A stretch of DNA of 64,000 nt from Bacteroidales bacterium (GTDB lineage: Bacteria > Bacteroidota > Bacteroidia > Bacteroidales > UBA932), in NCBI GenBank assembly GCA_017428725.1, contig JAFRQH010000010.1, forward strand, positions 99,462 through 163,461. The letters run 5' to 3'. Positions 57,666 through 64,000 of this stretch are shown here, piece after piece. Below the pieces are notes generated by a model. It saw nothing but the letters and a program-made list of their open reading frames with translations. It was not told the DNA's origin and searched no databases. Every line of letters starts with the position of its first letter. Position 1 is the first letter of the stretch. Made by a program: the position numbers and the translations under genes.

Positions 57666-58043
57666 CTACTTGGACTTCTTCGCGGCCTGCTTGAGGCCCA
57701 GACGGATGTTCTCAATGACGGCCTTCGAGGACCAGGTGGCGCCGCTGACGGCGTCCAGCTGCACTTCGGAGGCCTCTTTGACCGTCTTGCCCTTCAACGC
57801 GGAGAAGATCGGGCTGTCCAGCACCTTCTGGAAATATTCCGGGGTCTCGTTGTTCTTCAGCGGCACGACCTTGTCTATCCGACCGTCCACGACATAGATC
57901 TCGACCGGCGTGGTGCCGGCGAAACCCAGCACGGACTTGCCGAGTTTCTCCGTATTGACGACGAATGATTTCGGATTTTTGGGCGCAGCCGAGGCATACA
58001 GGCAAATGGCTGCGAGAAACAGCAGGATAAGATTACGTTTCAT
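57666..58043 (-). CDS. exported FMN-binding domain protein
   Basis: A 125-residue protein with a signal peptide (MKRNLILLFLAAICLYASA) and an FMN-binding domain. VSGATWSSKAVIENI near residue 103 contains the SGAT-S/T pattern where an ApbE-type transferase attaches FMN through Thr. The rest (TTPVEIYVVDGRIDKVVPLKNNETPEYFQKV) matches this periplasmic domain. It probably carries electrons in an extracytoplasmic flavin relay; partners are not in the window. The start at 58043 follows a -7 box by five bases, implying a leaderless message. Convergent with the permease. Confidence 0.85.
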   Translation of the reverse strand: MKRNLILLFLAAICLYASAAPKNPKSFVVNTEKLGKSVLGFAGTTPVEIYVVDGRIDKVVPLKNNETPEYFQKVLDSPIFSALKGKTVKEASEVQLDAVSGATWSSKAVIENIRLGLKQAAKKSK

Positions 58044-58048
58044 GCCCG

Positions 58049-58056
58049 CAAAGATA
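58049..58056 (-). promoter_or_regulatory. -7 promoter box TATCTTTG for the FMN-binding gene
   Basis: TATCTTTG on the minus strand, five bases before the ATG at 58043. Confidence 0.58.
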
Positions 58057-58092
58057 CGGAGATTCCTTCTCCCCTGCAATCCCCAGATGTGG

Positions 58093-58749
58093 TTATTCCG
58101 GCAGCAGGATCCCGCGCAGCTCCGCCACGCTCTCCGCGATCCGGTCCGCAGCCCGCAGCGACTCCTTGGGCCGGTTGCCCCAGGTCACGGCCACGCTGGG
58201 GATGCCTGCGGCGGCAGCCGTGGCGATGTCCGTCCCGGAATCCCCCACCAGCACCGTCTCCGCCGGTGCGGCCCCGGTCTGCGCCCAGATCTCCCGCACC
58301 CCGGCGGGGTCCGGCTTGAGCGGAAGGTCCGGCCGTCCGCCGCAGATGGCGGCGAAACGGATGTCCGGGAAGGTCCGGCGGACGAGCTTCAGCGTCCCCG
58401 CCTGGAATTTGTTGGACGCCACGGCGACCTGCACGCCGGCGGCGTTCAGCGCCGCGAGCAGCTCCGGCACGCCCGGATAGGGCCGGGAGTGCACGTCGAT
58501 ATGGTCGGTATAATACCGCAGGAAGACTTCCAGGAGGGCGTCCAGGAGCGTTTCGTCCGCGCGGAGCGCCTCCGGCATCGCCTTGCGGACCAGGTTGCGT
58601 ACGCCGTGTCCCACCATCCCGCGATACTCCTCCAGGGTGTGCTGCGGCAGGCCCCGGCTGCGCAGTGCCTCGTTGACCGCAGCCCCCAGGTCCGCGAGCG
58701 TGTCGATGAGCGTCCCGTCCAGGTCGAAAATCACCAGTTTGCAGTTCAT
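58093..58749 (-). CDS. HAD-superfamily phosphatase, phosphoglycolate-phosphatase-like
   Basis: A 218-residue HAD hydrolase: motif I FDLDGTLIDT (nucleophile Asp near 9), motif II Ser/Asn in VAVASNKFQ, motif III Lys in LPLKPDPAGV and motif IV GDSGTDIATA. The helical cap after motif I is of the type in phosphoglycolate phosphatase (Gph). It dephosphorylates a small phosphate ester; substrate is inferred only. The ATG at 58749 lies four bases after a -7 box. It diverges from the cation exporter gene with just 39 bases between start codons. Confidence 0.88.
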   Translation of the reverse strand: MNCKLVIFDLDGTLIDTLADLGAAVNEALRSRGLPQHTLEEYRGMVGHGVRNLVRKAMPEALRADETLLDALLEVFLRYYTDHIDVHSRPYPGVPELLAALNAAGVQVAVASNKFQAGTLKLVRRTFPDIRFAAICGGRPDLPLKPDPAGVREIWAQTGAAPAETVLVGDSGTDIATAAAAGIPSVAVTWGNRPKESLRAADRIAESVAELRGILLPE

Positions 58750-58753
58750 AGTG

Positions 58754-58761
58754 CAAAGATA
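58754..58761 (-). promoter_or_regulatory. -7 promoter box TATCTTTG for the HAD gene
   Basis: TATCTTTG on the minus strand, four bases before the ATG at 58749. It lies 13 bases from the divergent box for the exporter. Confidence 0.6.
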
Positions 58762-58774
58762 CACCCATTTTTGC

Positions 58775-58782
58775 TAACTTTG
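58775..58782 (+). promoter_or_regulatory. -7 promoter box TAACTTTG for the cation exporter
   Basis: TAACTTTG on the plus strand, six bases before the ATG at 58789; predicts a leaderless or very short-leader transcript. Confidence 0.58.
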
Positions 58783-58788
58783 CCTTGT

Positions 58789-59691
58789 ATGGACAAGCGC
58801 GAACGGGAGATCTTCAAGGTGACCGCGGCCGGCAGCGTCGTGAACGTGCTGCTGACCGCCTTCAAGTTCGTCGCCGGGATCGCCGGGCGCAGCGCCGCGA
58901 TGACGGCCGACGCCATCCACTCCCTGTCGGACCTGGTGACCGACGCGCTGGTCCTGGTGTTCGTGCACATCGGCAGCAAGCCCGCCGACAAGGGCCACGA
59001 ATACGGCCACGGCAAGTTCGAGACCATCGCCTCGGCGCTGATCGGGATGGCGCTGATGGCCGTGGCCGGCGGCATCTTCTTCAATGCGGCCGACAAGGTA
59101 ATCGCTTATTTCCACGGGGACCCGCTGTCAACGCCCGGCCCGCTTGCCCTCTGGGCCGCCATCGTGTCCATCCTGCTGAAAGAGGGCATCTACCGCTACA
59201 CGGCCTACAAGGGGCGCCGCCTGGACTCCCCCGCCCTGGAGGCCAATGCCTGGCACCACCGCAGCGACGCGCTCTCTTCGGTCGGTACGCTCGTCGGCAT
59301 CGGCGGGGCCATCCTGCTGGGCGGACGCTGGGCCATCCTGGACCCGCTGGCCTCGGCCGCGGTGGCCTGTTTCCTCACCGCGATGGCGTGGCGGCTGCTC
59401 AAGGAGAGTTTCGACGAGTTGACGGAGGCTTCCCTGCCCCGCGAGGTGGAGAAGGAGATCCTGGACATCGTCGCCTCCTTCCCGGACGTCAGCGACCCGC
59501 ACAACCTCCACACCCGGCGCATCGGCAACCGCTACGCCATCGAGATCCACATCCGGATGGAGGGCGACGTGTCCCTGCTCCAGGCCCATTCCCGGACCCA
59601 CGACATCGAGCAGGCGGTCCGGGAGCGCTTCGGCCCCGACACCCACATCACCGTGCACGTAGAGCCCGTCAAACCCTTCCCGAAAGACTGA
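58789..59691 (+). CDS. cation diffusion facilitator family metal exporter
   Basis: A 300-residue CDF transporter with six hydrophobic helices and a cytoplasmic C-terminal domain. The family metal site appears as MTADAIHSLSDLVTDALVL in helix 2 (HxxxD) and NAWHHRSDALSSVGTLVG in helix 5 (HxxxD). The C-terminal MTP domain (DPHNLHTRRIGNRYAIEIHIRM, THITVHVEP) binds metal as a regulator. It exports Zn2+, Fe2+ or a similar ion in exchange for protons; which metal is not determined. The ATG at 58789 is fixed by the promoter box six bases upstream. Confidence 0.93.
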   Translation: MDKREREIFKVTAAGSVVNVLLTAFKFVAGIAGRSAAMTADAIHSLSDLVTDALVLVFVHIGSKPADKGHEYGHGKFETIASALIGMALMAVAGGIFFNAADKVIAYFHGDPLSTPGPLALWAAIVSILLKEGIYRYTAYKGRRLDSPALEANAWHHRSDALSSVGTLVGIGGAILLGGRWAILDPLASAAVACFLTAMAWRLLKESFDELTEASLPREVEKEILDIVASFPDVSDPHNLHTRRIGNRYAIEIHIRMEGDVSLLQAHSRTHDIEQAVRERFGPDTHITVHVEPVKPFPKD

Positions 59692-59748
59692 CCGGGCCCA
59701 CCCCTTCGATTTTTTTGGCAAATCCCTTGCAGGTTTCAAAAAAAGCAG

Positions 59749-59756
59749 TACCTTTG
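59749..59756 (+). promoter_or_regulatory. -7 promoter box TACCTTTG for tRNA-Ala
   Basis: TACCTTTG 18 bases before the tRNA 5' end; a TTGC at 59725-59728 lies 20 bases upstream and may act as the -33 element. Confidence 0.55.
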
Positions 59757-59774
59757 TAATCCCAAACGGGAAAT

Positions 59775-59847
59775 GGGGTATTAGCTCAGTTGGTAGAGCG
59801 TTTGAATGGCATTCAAAAGGTCAGGAGTTCGATTCTCCTATGCTCCA
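59775..59847 (+). tRNA. tRNA-Ala (anticodon GGC)
   Basis: A 73-base cloverleaf. Acceptor GGGGTAT pairs with ATGCTCC (two G-U pairs), the D-arm is GCTCAGTTGGTAGAGC, the anticodon stem TTTGA/TCAAA holds loop ATGGCAT with anticodon GGC, and the T-arm is AGGAG-TTCGATT-CTCCT. CCA is not encoded. GGC reads alanine codons GCC and GCT. A terminator follows at once, and the DNA downstream changes composition. Confidence 0.95.
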
Positions 59848-59848
59848 C

Positions 59849-59884
59849 AAAAATCCCTCTCAGATTAGTCTGAGGGGGATTTTT
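59849..59884 (+). terminator. intrinsic terminator after tRNA-Ala
   Basis: A 16-pair stem (59849-59864 with 59869-59884; one U-G pair) around loop TTAG, with A-run before and T-run in the 3' arm. Starts two bases after the tRNA. Confidence 0.9.
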
Positions 59885-60018
59885 CGTATAGGATGTGACA
59901 AAAAGTGTAACAATCTAGTCACCGAAAAGCAAAGCACAGTCGTATATAGCCAGGCAGAGTCGCGAGTTATTATTTCTATAAATTATAGCATAACGGCTTT
60001 AGCCTTGGCAGTCAGAGA

Positions 60019-61293
60019 CTAGTGCGTCAACCGATTCATCAGAATTGCGGCCTCCACTTCTTCGGGGGTAGGGTTGATTTTGAGGATGGTTCCATCCGGG
60101 CTGATGAGGAAACGACTGCCAGCGGCATTAGGGACACCGTACAATGTCCAGACTGCCTGATCTTCTCCCAGTGCGACCAGGTTCACCCAGGGATAGTCGT
60201 CCTGCGCCAGGGCCTTTCTCCATTCAGAGTCCTTGAATTCTCGCGCCGCGCCTACCACCGTGAAGCCATTGCCCTTGTACTTTTCATAAATCGGGACCAG
60301 GAGGCGGCTATTCGACCGGCAGGGACCGCACCAGGATGCCCAAAGATCCAACAATGCCACTTTCCCGTCAATCAAAGATGACAATGAGACCCGATTCCCT
60401 TCTGTATCGGGCAAGGAGAAATCCTGGTAAAGAGCACCTTCGTAAACCTTGGCTCCCTCGATGGCCGTCTTGGCCAAGTTGTGCACGTTGCACCCGGGAA
60501 AAAGATCCTTATACACCTCGTCATAGTGAGACAGCCAGAAACTGACATCGTGGTTGAGCCGGAGTGCATTTCTCATGGCCTCCGCCGCCAAGTAGAAGTT
60601 TGCCAGCGTGGGCTTTTCTTCACAGAGATGGACCCTGTCATAATCCAGTTGTCGCTTGCCAATCTCGTTATTCAACGAATCCCGAGCCTGCCCCTCCGGG
60701 GTCAGCATCTCTCCACTCATTTCAAGTTTACTAAGGAGCACGGTAAATGAATCCCGCTTTGCCCCGGAAGAGGCATTATACCGATCAAAAAGTTCCTGGT
60801 ATTCCTTCGTAAAATAAGTGTTCGCCCGCAACAAGCTGTCAAACTGCCTACGGTACGCTGTCCAATCATCCTGAAGCGCTATATTCTTTTTTTCCCTATA
60901 TGAACTGAGGGATGCATTCAGGGGAGACTCTGAACTGCTATAGATCCTGGATTCGCCTCCCTCACTCTTGGAATAAGTCACATACAGTTCCGGACTGTCT
61001 ACGAAAAAGGGAAGGCCCGCATAACTTCCTCCTTCTTTGCGGTCAGGGACTTTGATACTATACACCGAATTGGAATCCAAGGAGAGATATGCATCTATCT
61101 TGTTATTCCGAATCCTGATCTTTGCCAGAGGCTTTTCCCCATGGGAAAAATCCATGACATCCACAGGAAAGACCAATGCGTACCTTCCCTCCGCCCCCTC
61201 AATCGTTCCGGTCAGGTGGAAATTGCTCTCGTTCCGGCCGGCGCAGGAAGCCAGCAGGGTCAATGCAAACAAGAGTTGGATTGTCTTTTTCAT
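60019..61293 (-). CDS. TlpA/ResA-type thioredoxin lipoprotein with N-terminal DUF4369-like domain
   Basis: A 424-residue lipoprotein (signal MKKTIQLLFALTLLASC). The first part (LTGTIEGAEGRYALVF, FFVDSPELYVTY) resembles DUF4369, then a helical linker, then a thioredoxin domain (about 290-424) with LWASWCGPCRSNSRLL as the CGPC redox motif and a cis-Pro region in YGVPNAAGSRFLISPDG. Such proteins reduce disulfides or cytochrome c apoproteins in the periplasm. It is less GC-rich than genes to the left and lies alone after tRNA-Ala, so it may belong to the acquired region. Confidence 0.88.
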   Translation of the reverse strand: MKKTIQLLFALTLLASCAGRNESNFHLTGTIEGAEGRYALVFPVDVMDFSHGEKPLAKIRIRNNKIDAYLSLDSNSVYSIKVPDRKEGGSYAGLPFFVDSPELYVTYSKSEGGESRIYSSSESPLNASLSSYREKKNIALQDDWTAYRRQFDSLLRANTYFTKEYQELFDRYNASSGAKRDSFTVLLSKLEMSGEMLTPEGQARDSLNNEIGKRQLDYDRVHLCEEKPTLANFYLAAEAMRNALRLNHDVSFWLSHYDEVYKDLFPGCNVHNLAKTAIEGAKVYEGALYQDFSLPDTEGNRVSLSSLIDGKVALLDLWASWCGPCRSNSRLLVPIYEKYKGNGFTVVGAAREFKDSEWRKALAQDDYPWVNLVALGEDQAVWTLYGVPNAAGSRFLISPDGTILKINPTPEEVEAAILMNRLTH

Positions 61294-61528
61294 TCACTTA
61301 CTTTTTTGTTAAATGTAAAGTTACGAAGAATTAGATATATCTGCAAACACATCCTTCATTACCGGATTTTCAAAAAAAGACGGCGGTCTCACGACCTTCA
61401 CGTGGATTATGAACGTTGACAATCATGGAAGTATCGTGCAACTTCATGCCCTAAGGCCTTCTGATCCGGTGGCACTTACAACTGCAATGGACACCCTTAA
61501 TCAGGTACCAGACTTATGGTCACCACCC

Positions 61529-61605
61529 TTGGCACGATTCTTCTCCTCTTTGTTCCGGGCTTGCCCGGTTTCTGCCACCTTTTAAGGGTGGTGGGTAACT
61601 TAATA
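61529..61605. repeat. diverged direct repeat, copy 1
   Basis: Conserved blocks TTGGCAC (61529), CGGGCTTGCCCGG (61556-61568) and GGTAACTTAATA (61594-61605). The last two are 38 bases apart here and in copy 2, while the sequence between them differs, as in protein-binding sites or RNA stems. Confidence 0.6.
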
Positions 61606-61726
61606 CCCCCTTATTTAAAGCATAAGAGGAGGTCTACCAAGGAATCAGCAAGCTGTGGCTGGCAAATTGCCACATAAAAGGTGTGTGTGTTCGGAGCGGT
61701 CACGATGATTTGTGGAAGAGCAAAGT

Positions 61727-61802
61727 TTGGCACTATTATGATCGACAGCCTTCGGGCTTGCCCGGATCATGGACACTCAAAATGACAACTGGTAACTTAA
61801 TA
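61727..61802. repeat. diverged direct repeat, copy 2
   Basis: TTGGCAC (61727), CGGGCTTGCCCGG (61753-61765) and GGTAACTTAATA (61791-61802): the same blocks in the same order and nearly the same spacing as copy 1, 197-198 bases further on. Confidence 0.6.
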
Positions 61803-61982
61803 TGTAGGTCGACCGATGTCGCCTACCAGGTGCCGAAATGCGGCGAGCCGGGAGTGGCAGGAACAGAGGGAAAGCCGATACTGTCTTATAAGCGCTCAAG
61901 ATTCAATGGGCGGATACGACGATAGCTCGCACCTTTTCAGGCCGAGCCCATCGTGCACCATATTTCTCTTTTGACCCGCAGA

Positions 61983-62333
61983 TTATTTGCGGGACGATTG
62001 GTAATCGTCGGCCAGCCTGCGAGCCGTGTCGACGTCAAAGACGATCCGTCGCCCGATACGGGAGACGACGGCAGGGCGGAGGATTCCGCCGCCTTCGGAG
62101 GAGCCATCTTCTTCTCGTGGCGTGCGCATCAGTGCATAGACCGTGGAGTCGGAACACCCGAGTTCTACGGCAAGGGCATGAACGCCGAGTGCCTTCTGCC
62201 CAGGTGGAGCCTGGGATGATCCGGTGTTCGGAGAAAGGGAGAGAGCATAGTGAGTGAGCTGGCAGTATTCCTCTCCGGTCATCTGCCAAAGGGGCTTCTG
62301 GAGGAGCCCTTCAATAAGATTGTTCGAGTCCAT
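61983..62333 (-). CDS. DUF3853-like mobile-element protein with helix-turn-helix
   Basis: A 116-residue protein resembling DUF3853, small proteins of Bacteroides integrated and mobilisable elements. The N-terminal LLQKPLWQMTGEEYCQLTHYAL is the family start. After a low-complexity linker, GVHALAVELGCSDSTVYALMRTP is an excisionase-like helix-turn-helix, and PAVVSRIGRRIVFDVDTARRLADDY the expected end. A role in excision or transfer control is likely by analogy. It lies downstream of the recombinase and ORF6N genes on the same strand. Confidence 0.7.
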   Translation of the reverse strand: MDSNNLIEGLLQKPLWQMTGEEYCQLTHYALSLSPNTGSSQAPPGQKALGVHALAVELGCSDSTVYALMRTPREEDGSSEGGGILRPAVVSRIGRRIVFDVDTARRLADDYQSSRK

Positions 62334-62399
62334 AATAGCATAAAGTTTAACGTATTATCAAGTACAGTCCGGCAGGAAGTATCCTACGCGCGTTTTGCC

Positions 62400-62438
62400 G
62401 GAATGTGCCAAACATGGGGAAGGGAATGTGCCAAACAT
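62400..62438. repeat. tandem direct repeat GGAATGTGCCAAACAT x2
   Basis: Two identical 16-base copies (62400-62415 and 62423-62438) repeat with a 23-base period. A shorter relative, ATGTGCCAAAGAT, sits at 62628-62640. Repeat length and spacing suit binding of a helix-turn-helix protein on one face of the DNA. Confidence 0.7.
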
Positions 62439-62486
62439 CTGTCTGGCAGGTCCTTCGCCCAAGTGCATGTTAGGAAGAAGCATTTG

Positions 62487-62512
62487 AAAAGCCAAACGAA
62501 GAGCTGGCTTTT
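62487..62512. terminator. bidirectional hairpin terminator
   Basis: AAAAGCCA (62487-62494) pairs with TGGCTTTT (62505-62512) around a 10-base loop, with T-run on the right and A-run on the left. Confidence 0.6.
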
Positions 62513-62589
62513 TTGCGAAAACCCGCCTTTTTTCTCCGGCGAGTATCAAAATGGTACTCTGAAATGATACTCAGATTTCCGCAATTGAC

Positions 62590-62620
62590 AAAAAAGTCCT
62601 CTCCCGTTTCCAGGAGAGGA
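62590..62620 (-). terminator. intrinsic terminator after the ORF6N gene
   Basis: On the minus strand TCCTCTCC/GGAGAGGA forms an eight-pair stem (62597-62604 with 62613-62620) followed by CTTTTTT, 50 bases after the stop of the ORF6N gene. Confidence 0.75.
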
Positions 62621-62669
62621 TAAACCGATGTGCCAAAGATGAACAAGAGATATGGACACTTGCTGCCGA

Positions 62670-63575
62670 CTAAATCCGGCTGATCAAATCCTGGGGAGTA
62701 ATGTCTTGCATAAGAGAAAAGGCAAACCACTTCTTTCCCAGGTCCTTCAGTGATGCCCCAATATGATAGACTTTTTCATCAATGATCAAGAACCTGTCGT
62801 GGGCTTTGTTAAAAGCTTGGACTTCAATGCGAGGATACTGTGCATTGTGCCTGTTAATATCCAATTGGAACTGTGTCGAAACTTGCTTGGTGTAGATTGT
62901 TGCTTTCACGGAAGGCCCCCGTTTATCAAGCATCGTCAATACGGTCTCATCTACATAATTGTCAATCAGAACTATCTCCTTCTTTGCGCTTTTGATGAGC
63001 CCGGCGACAAACCGATAGGCATCGAAGATCTGGCCATCGAAGAAGATGTTTTGTTTCGGGATGACAGATTGCTCTTCCAGCTTGTCGAAAATCTGTTCAA
63101 TCTTATGATCGGTCTCCAGCTGCTTGAGTTCCATTCGGTCAAGTCTCTGAAAAACCTGAGCATTCGATAGCAGGAAATGACGCATTGCGACAAATGCGTT
63201 CATGATGCGTATACTAATGTCTACCGCAGTATCGCTATGGAGCACGGCTGACAACATAGCCACCCCTTGTTCCGTGAAGGCGTATGGGCAGAAAGAACTA
63301 TGTTTCAAGGTCTTAAACCTATCGCAATTTGCGATAAGTTCATCAGTCTCCTGCTGATTCAATTGAAAGCGGAAGGCTTCCGGAAATCTACGGGAATTAC
63401 GTTTGACTTGCTCATTCAAACGTGCTGTCTGGACACCATACAGTTCGGCCAGATCTCGGTCAAGGATGACCTGCACATCCCTTATCGTCAGGATCCGGCT
63501 CTCAACCGAGAGTTGAGGAAGGTGGTCGCAATTTGCGACATCCTTTGGAGTAGTTTGCAGCGACCTCTTTGCCAT
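62670..63575 (-). CDS. ORF6N-domain protein with C-terminal PLD-like domain
   Basis: A 301-residue protein typical of Bacteroidetes mobile regions. The ORF6N domain (about 20-110: LTIRDVQVILDRDLAELYGVQTARLNEQVKRN, RFPEAFRFQL, PYAFTEQGVAMLSAVL) is a DNA-binding module found in phage and plasmid proteins. A short coiled coil (about 140-170) links to a C-terminal domain (about 185-301) with EIVLIDNYVDETVL and AHDRFLIIDEKVYHIGASLKDLGKK, a phospholipase-D-like HxR/K signature. Function unknown; DNA processing or defence are possible. It lies 21 bases after the recombinase stop on the same strand and is followed by a terminator. Confidence 0.83.
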   Translation of the reverse strand: MAKRSLQTTPKDVANCDHLPQLSVESRILTIRDVQVILDRDLAELYGVQTARLNEQVKRNSRRFPEAFRFQLNQQETDELIANCDRFKTLKHSSFCPYAFTEQGVAMLSAVLHSDTAVDISIRIMNAFVAMRHFLLSNAQVFQRLDRMELKQLETDHKIEQIFDKLEEQSVIPKQNIFFDGQIFDAYRFVAGLIKSAKKEIVLIDNYVDETVLTMLDKRGPSVKATIYTKQVSTQFQLDINRHNAQYPRIEVQAFNKAHDRFLIIDEKVYHIGASLKDLGKKWFAFSLMQDITPQDLISRI

Positions 63576-63596
63576 AGCACGTTCTTTTATGCGAAG

Positions 63597-64000
63597 TTAA
63601 TCATTTTTCTCTAACAGCCCATTGAACTTCGTCATCGAGGTGGCCTTGATATCATCCACGATGTCGATATAGGGTTTCATGGAAGAATAGTCGCTGTGGC
63701 CGGTCCATTTCATTACGATGTTCGGTGGGATTCCTAGGGATAAGGCGTTTACGATGAAGGTGCGGCGTCCGGTATGTGTGCCGACCAGTTCCCACTTGGG
63801 ATGGATCTCGTCAGTTCGGACGTTACCCTTGTAGGTTGTAATGCGTATTTCCTCATTGATATCGGCGAGTCGGCATAGTTCCTTGACATCGCGATTCATC
63901 GCCTGGTTGGTGTAGTTCGGCAACGCCTTGTTATCGTTGAAGGGAGCATCCTTGTATTTCTCCAGAATCGCCTCTGTAACGTCGTTAAGTTCGATGGATA
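63597..64000 (-). CDS. tyrosine recombinase/integrase, C-terminal part (5' end outside window)
   Basis: About 134 residues of the catalytic domain are visible; the frame stays open to the right edge. THTGRRTFIVNALSLGIPP gives the HxxR box, TGHSDYSSMKPYIDI the second His and the nucleophile Tyr. The first catalytic Arg must lie beyond the window. It resembles phage-type integrases of Bacteroides integrative elements (SIELNDVTEAIL start region). Transcribed towards the ORF6N gene and tRNA-Ala. It marks the right part as an integrated element. Confidence 0.93.
   Translation of the reverse strand, partial: SIELNDVTEAILEKYKDAPFNDNKALPNYTNQAMNRDVKELCRLADINEEIRITTYKGNVRTDEIHPKWELVGTHTGRRTFIVNALSLGIPPNIVMKWTGHSDYSSMKPYIDIVDDIKATSMTKFNGLLEKND

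Larger units (their letters stand above)
61294..61982. other. gene-free 689-base region with repeated modules
   Basis: No convincing gene on either strand. It holds a diverged direct repeat at 61529-61605 and 61727-61802, several short hairpins (CCGGGC-TT-GCCCGG at 61555-61568; CCACC/GGTGG at 61574-61592) and otherwise unrecognised sequence. It could be a structured RNA, recombinase or transfer-origin sites, or the decayed remains of an insertion. Confidence 0.6.
62334..62669. other. intergenic region with direct repeats and two terminators
   Basis: This 336-base gap has no gene. It contains the 16-base tandem direct repeat at 62400-62438, a related half at 62628-62640 and the hairpins at 62487 and 62597. 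A+T content is high. The repeats precede the DUF3853-like gene, so they may be its operator or an att-associated site. Confidence 0.6.

Noticed and set aside
59840..60022. 60-codon open frame beginning in the tRNA-Ala 3' end
   Set aside because: It overlaps the tRNA and its terminator and its sequence has no recognisable pattern.
61450..61519. CCTAAG and TATGG, halves of the 11-nt GAAA-tetraloop receptor of group I/II introns
   Set aside because: The flanking bases do not pair to form the needed helix, and no domain-5, catalytic-core or reverse-transcriptase sequence was found. Probably chance.
61683..61925. 80-codon open frame in the gene-free region
   Set aside because: It crosses the repeat modules, has no family resemblance and no promoter or ribosome site; DNA-level repeats explain it better.
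62400..62438. Possible CRISPR array
   Set aside because: Only two 16-base repeats with a 7-base spacer and no cas genes.

Overview
The window looks like chromosomal DNA of a high-GC member of the Bacteroidales. The evidence is the repeated Bacteroidetes-type -7 promoter box TAnnTTTG, weak Shine-Dalgarno sites, many Bacteroidetes-style lipoprotein signals, a VKOR-DsbA fusion oxidase, Bacteroides-type rhaBAT and fucose genes, and a lifestyle built around plant cell-wall sugars. Third codon positions are mostly G or C up to about 59.7 kb. The last 4 kb is visibly richer in A+T. I cannot name the genus.

Layout. 0-1.3 kb: end of a GH51 arabinofuranosidase. 1.3-3.4 kb: a DNA-glycosylase-family gene, then a RAYT-like transposase translationally coupled to a SANT/Myb-like protein and preceded by two REP-like hairpins. 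3.4-14 kb: a minus-strand run of an aminotransferase, a GH106-like enzyme, a VKOR-DsbA disulfide oxidase overlapping a very large GH54 lipoprotein, a GH28 enzyme and an SGNH esterase. 14-17.6 kb: MscS channel and DUF4861 lipoprotein, divergent from rhaB-rhaA-rhaT (17.6-21.4 kb). 21.4-25.7 kb: PL1 pectate lyase, an internally duplicated unknown protein and a six-hairpin glycosidase. 25.7-28.4 kb: anaerobic ribonucleotide reductase nrdD-nrdG. 28.4-31.9 kb: coupled mutarotase-fucI-fucP. 31.9-36.9 kb: MATE exporter, lipoprotein and GNAT-like acyltransferase facing an AMP-ligase/ACP pair. 36.9-44.1 kb: a GH2 enzyme, purA, a fimbrillin-like lipoprotein with a 42-residue leader gene, purB and purC. 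44.2-52 kb: a radical SAM protein, then CE12 esterase, LacZ-type GH2, exported C26 peptidase and GltS transporter. 52.0-52.4 kb: a 403-bp element with 20-bp terminal inverted repeats. 52.5-54.8 kb: NfeD-flotillin-HTH. 54.9-57.6 kb: cobalamin riboswitch, BtuB and a short permease. 57.7-59.7 kb: FMN-binding protein, HAD phosphatase and CDF exporter. 59.8 kb: tRNA-Ala(GGC). 60-64 kb: a lower-GC region with a TlpA-type lipoprotein, a DUF3853-like protein, an ORF6N protein and the end of a tyrosine recombinase, consistent with an integrated mobile element.

Together the enzymes point to pectin: homogalacturonan (GH28, PL1), acetylated rhamnogalacturonan (CE12, SGNH esterase), arabinan side chains (GH51, GH54), galactan (GH2) and rhamnose release and catabolism (GH106-like, rhaBAT). 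No SusC/SusD pair, hybrid two-component regulator or ECF sigma/anti-sigma pair is visible, so this is not a canonical PUL. The most interesting local systems are the GH54/VKOR-DsbA overlap, the RAYT/SANT/REP unit, the 403-bp inverted-repeat element, the purC-purB cruciform, the AMP-ligase/ACP/GNAT set and the unexplained repeats near the right end.
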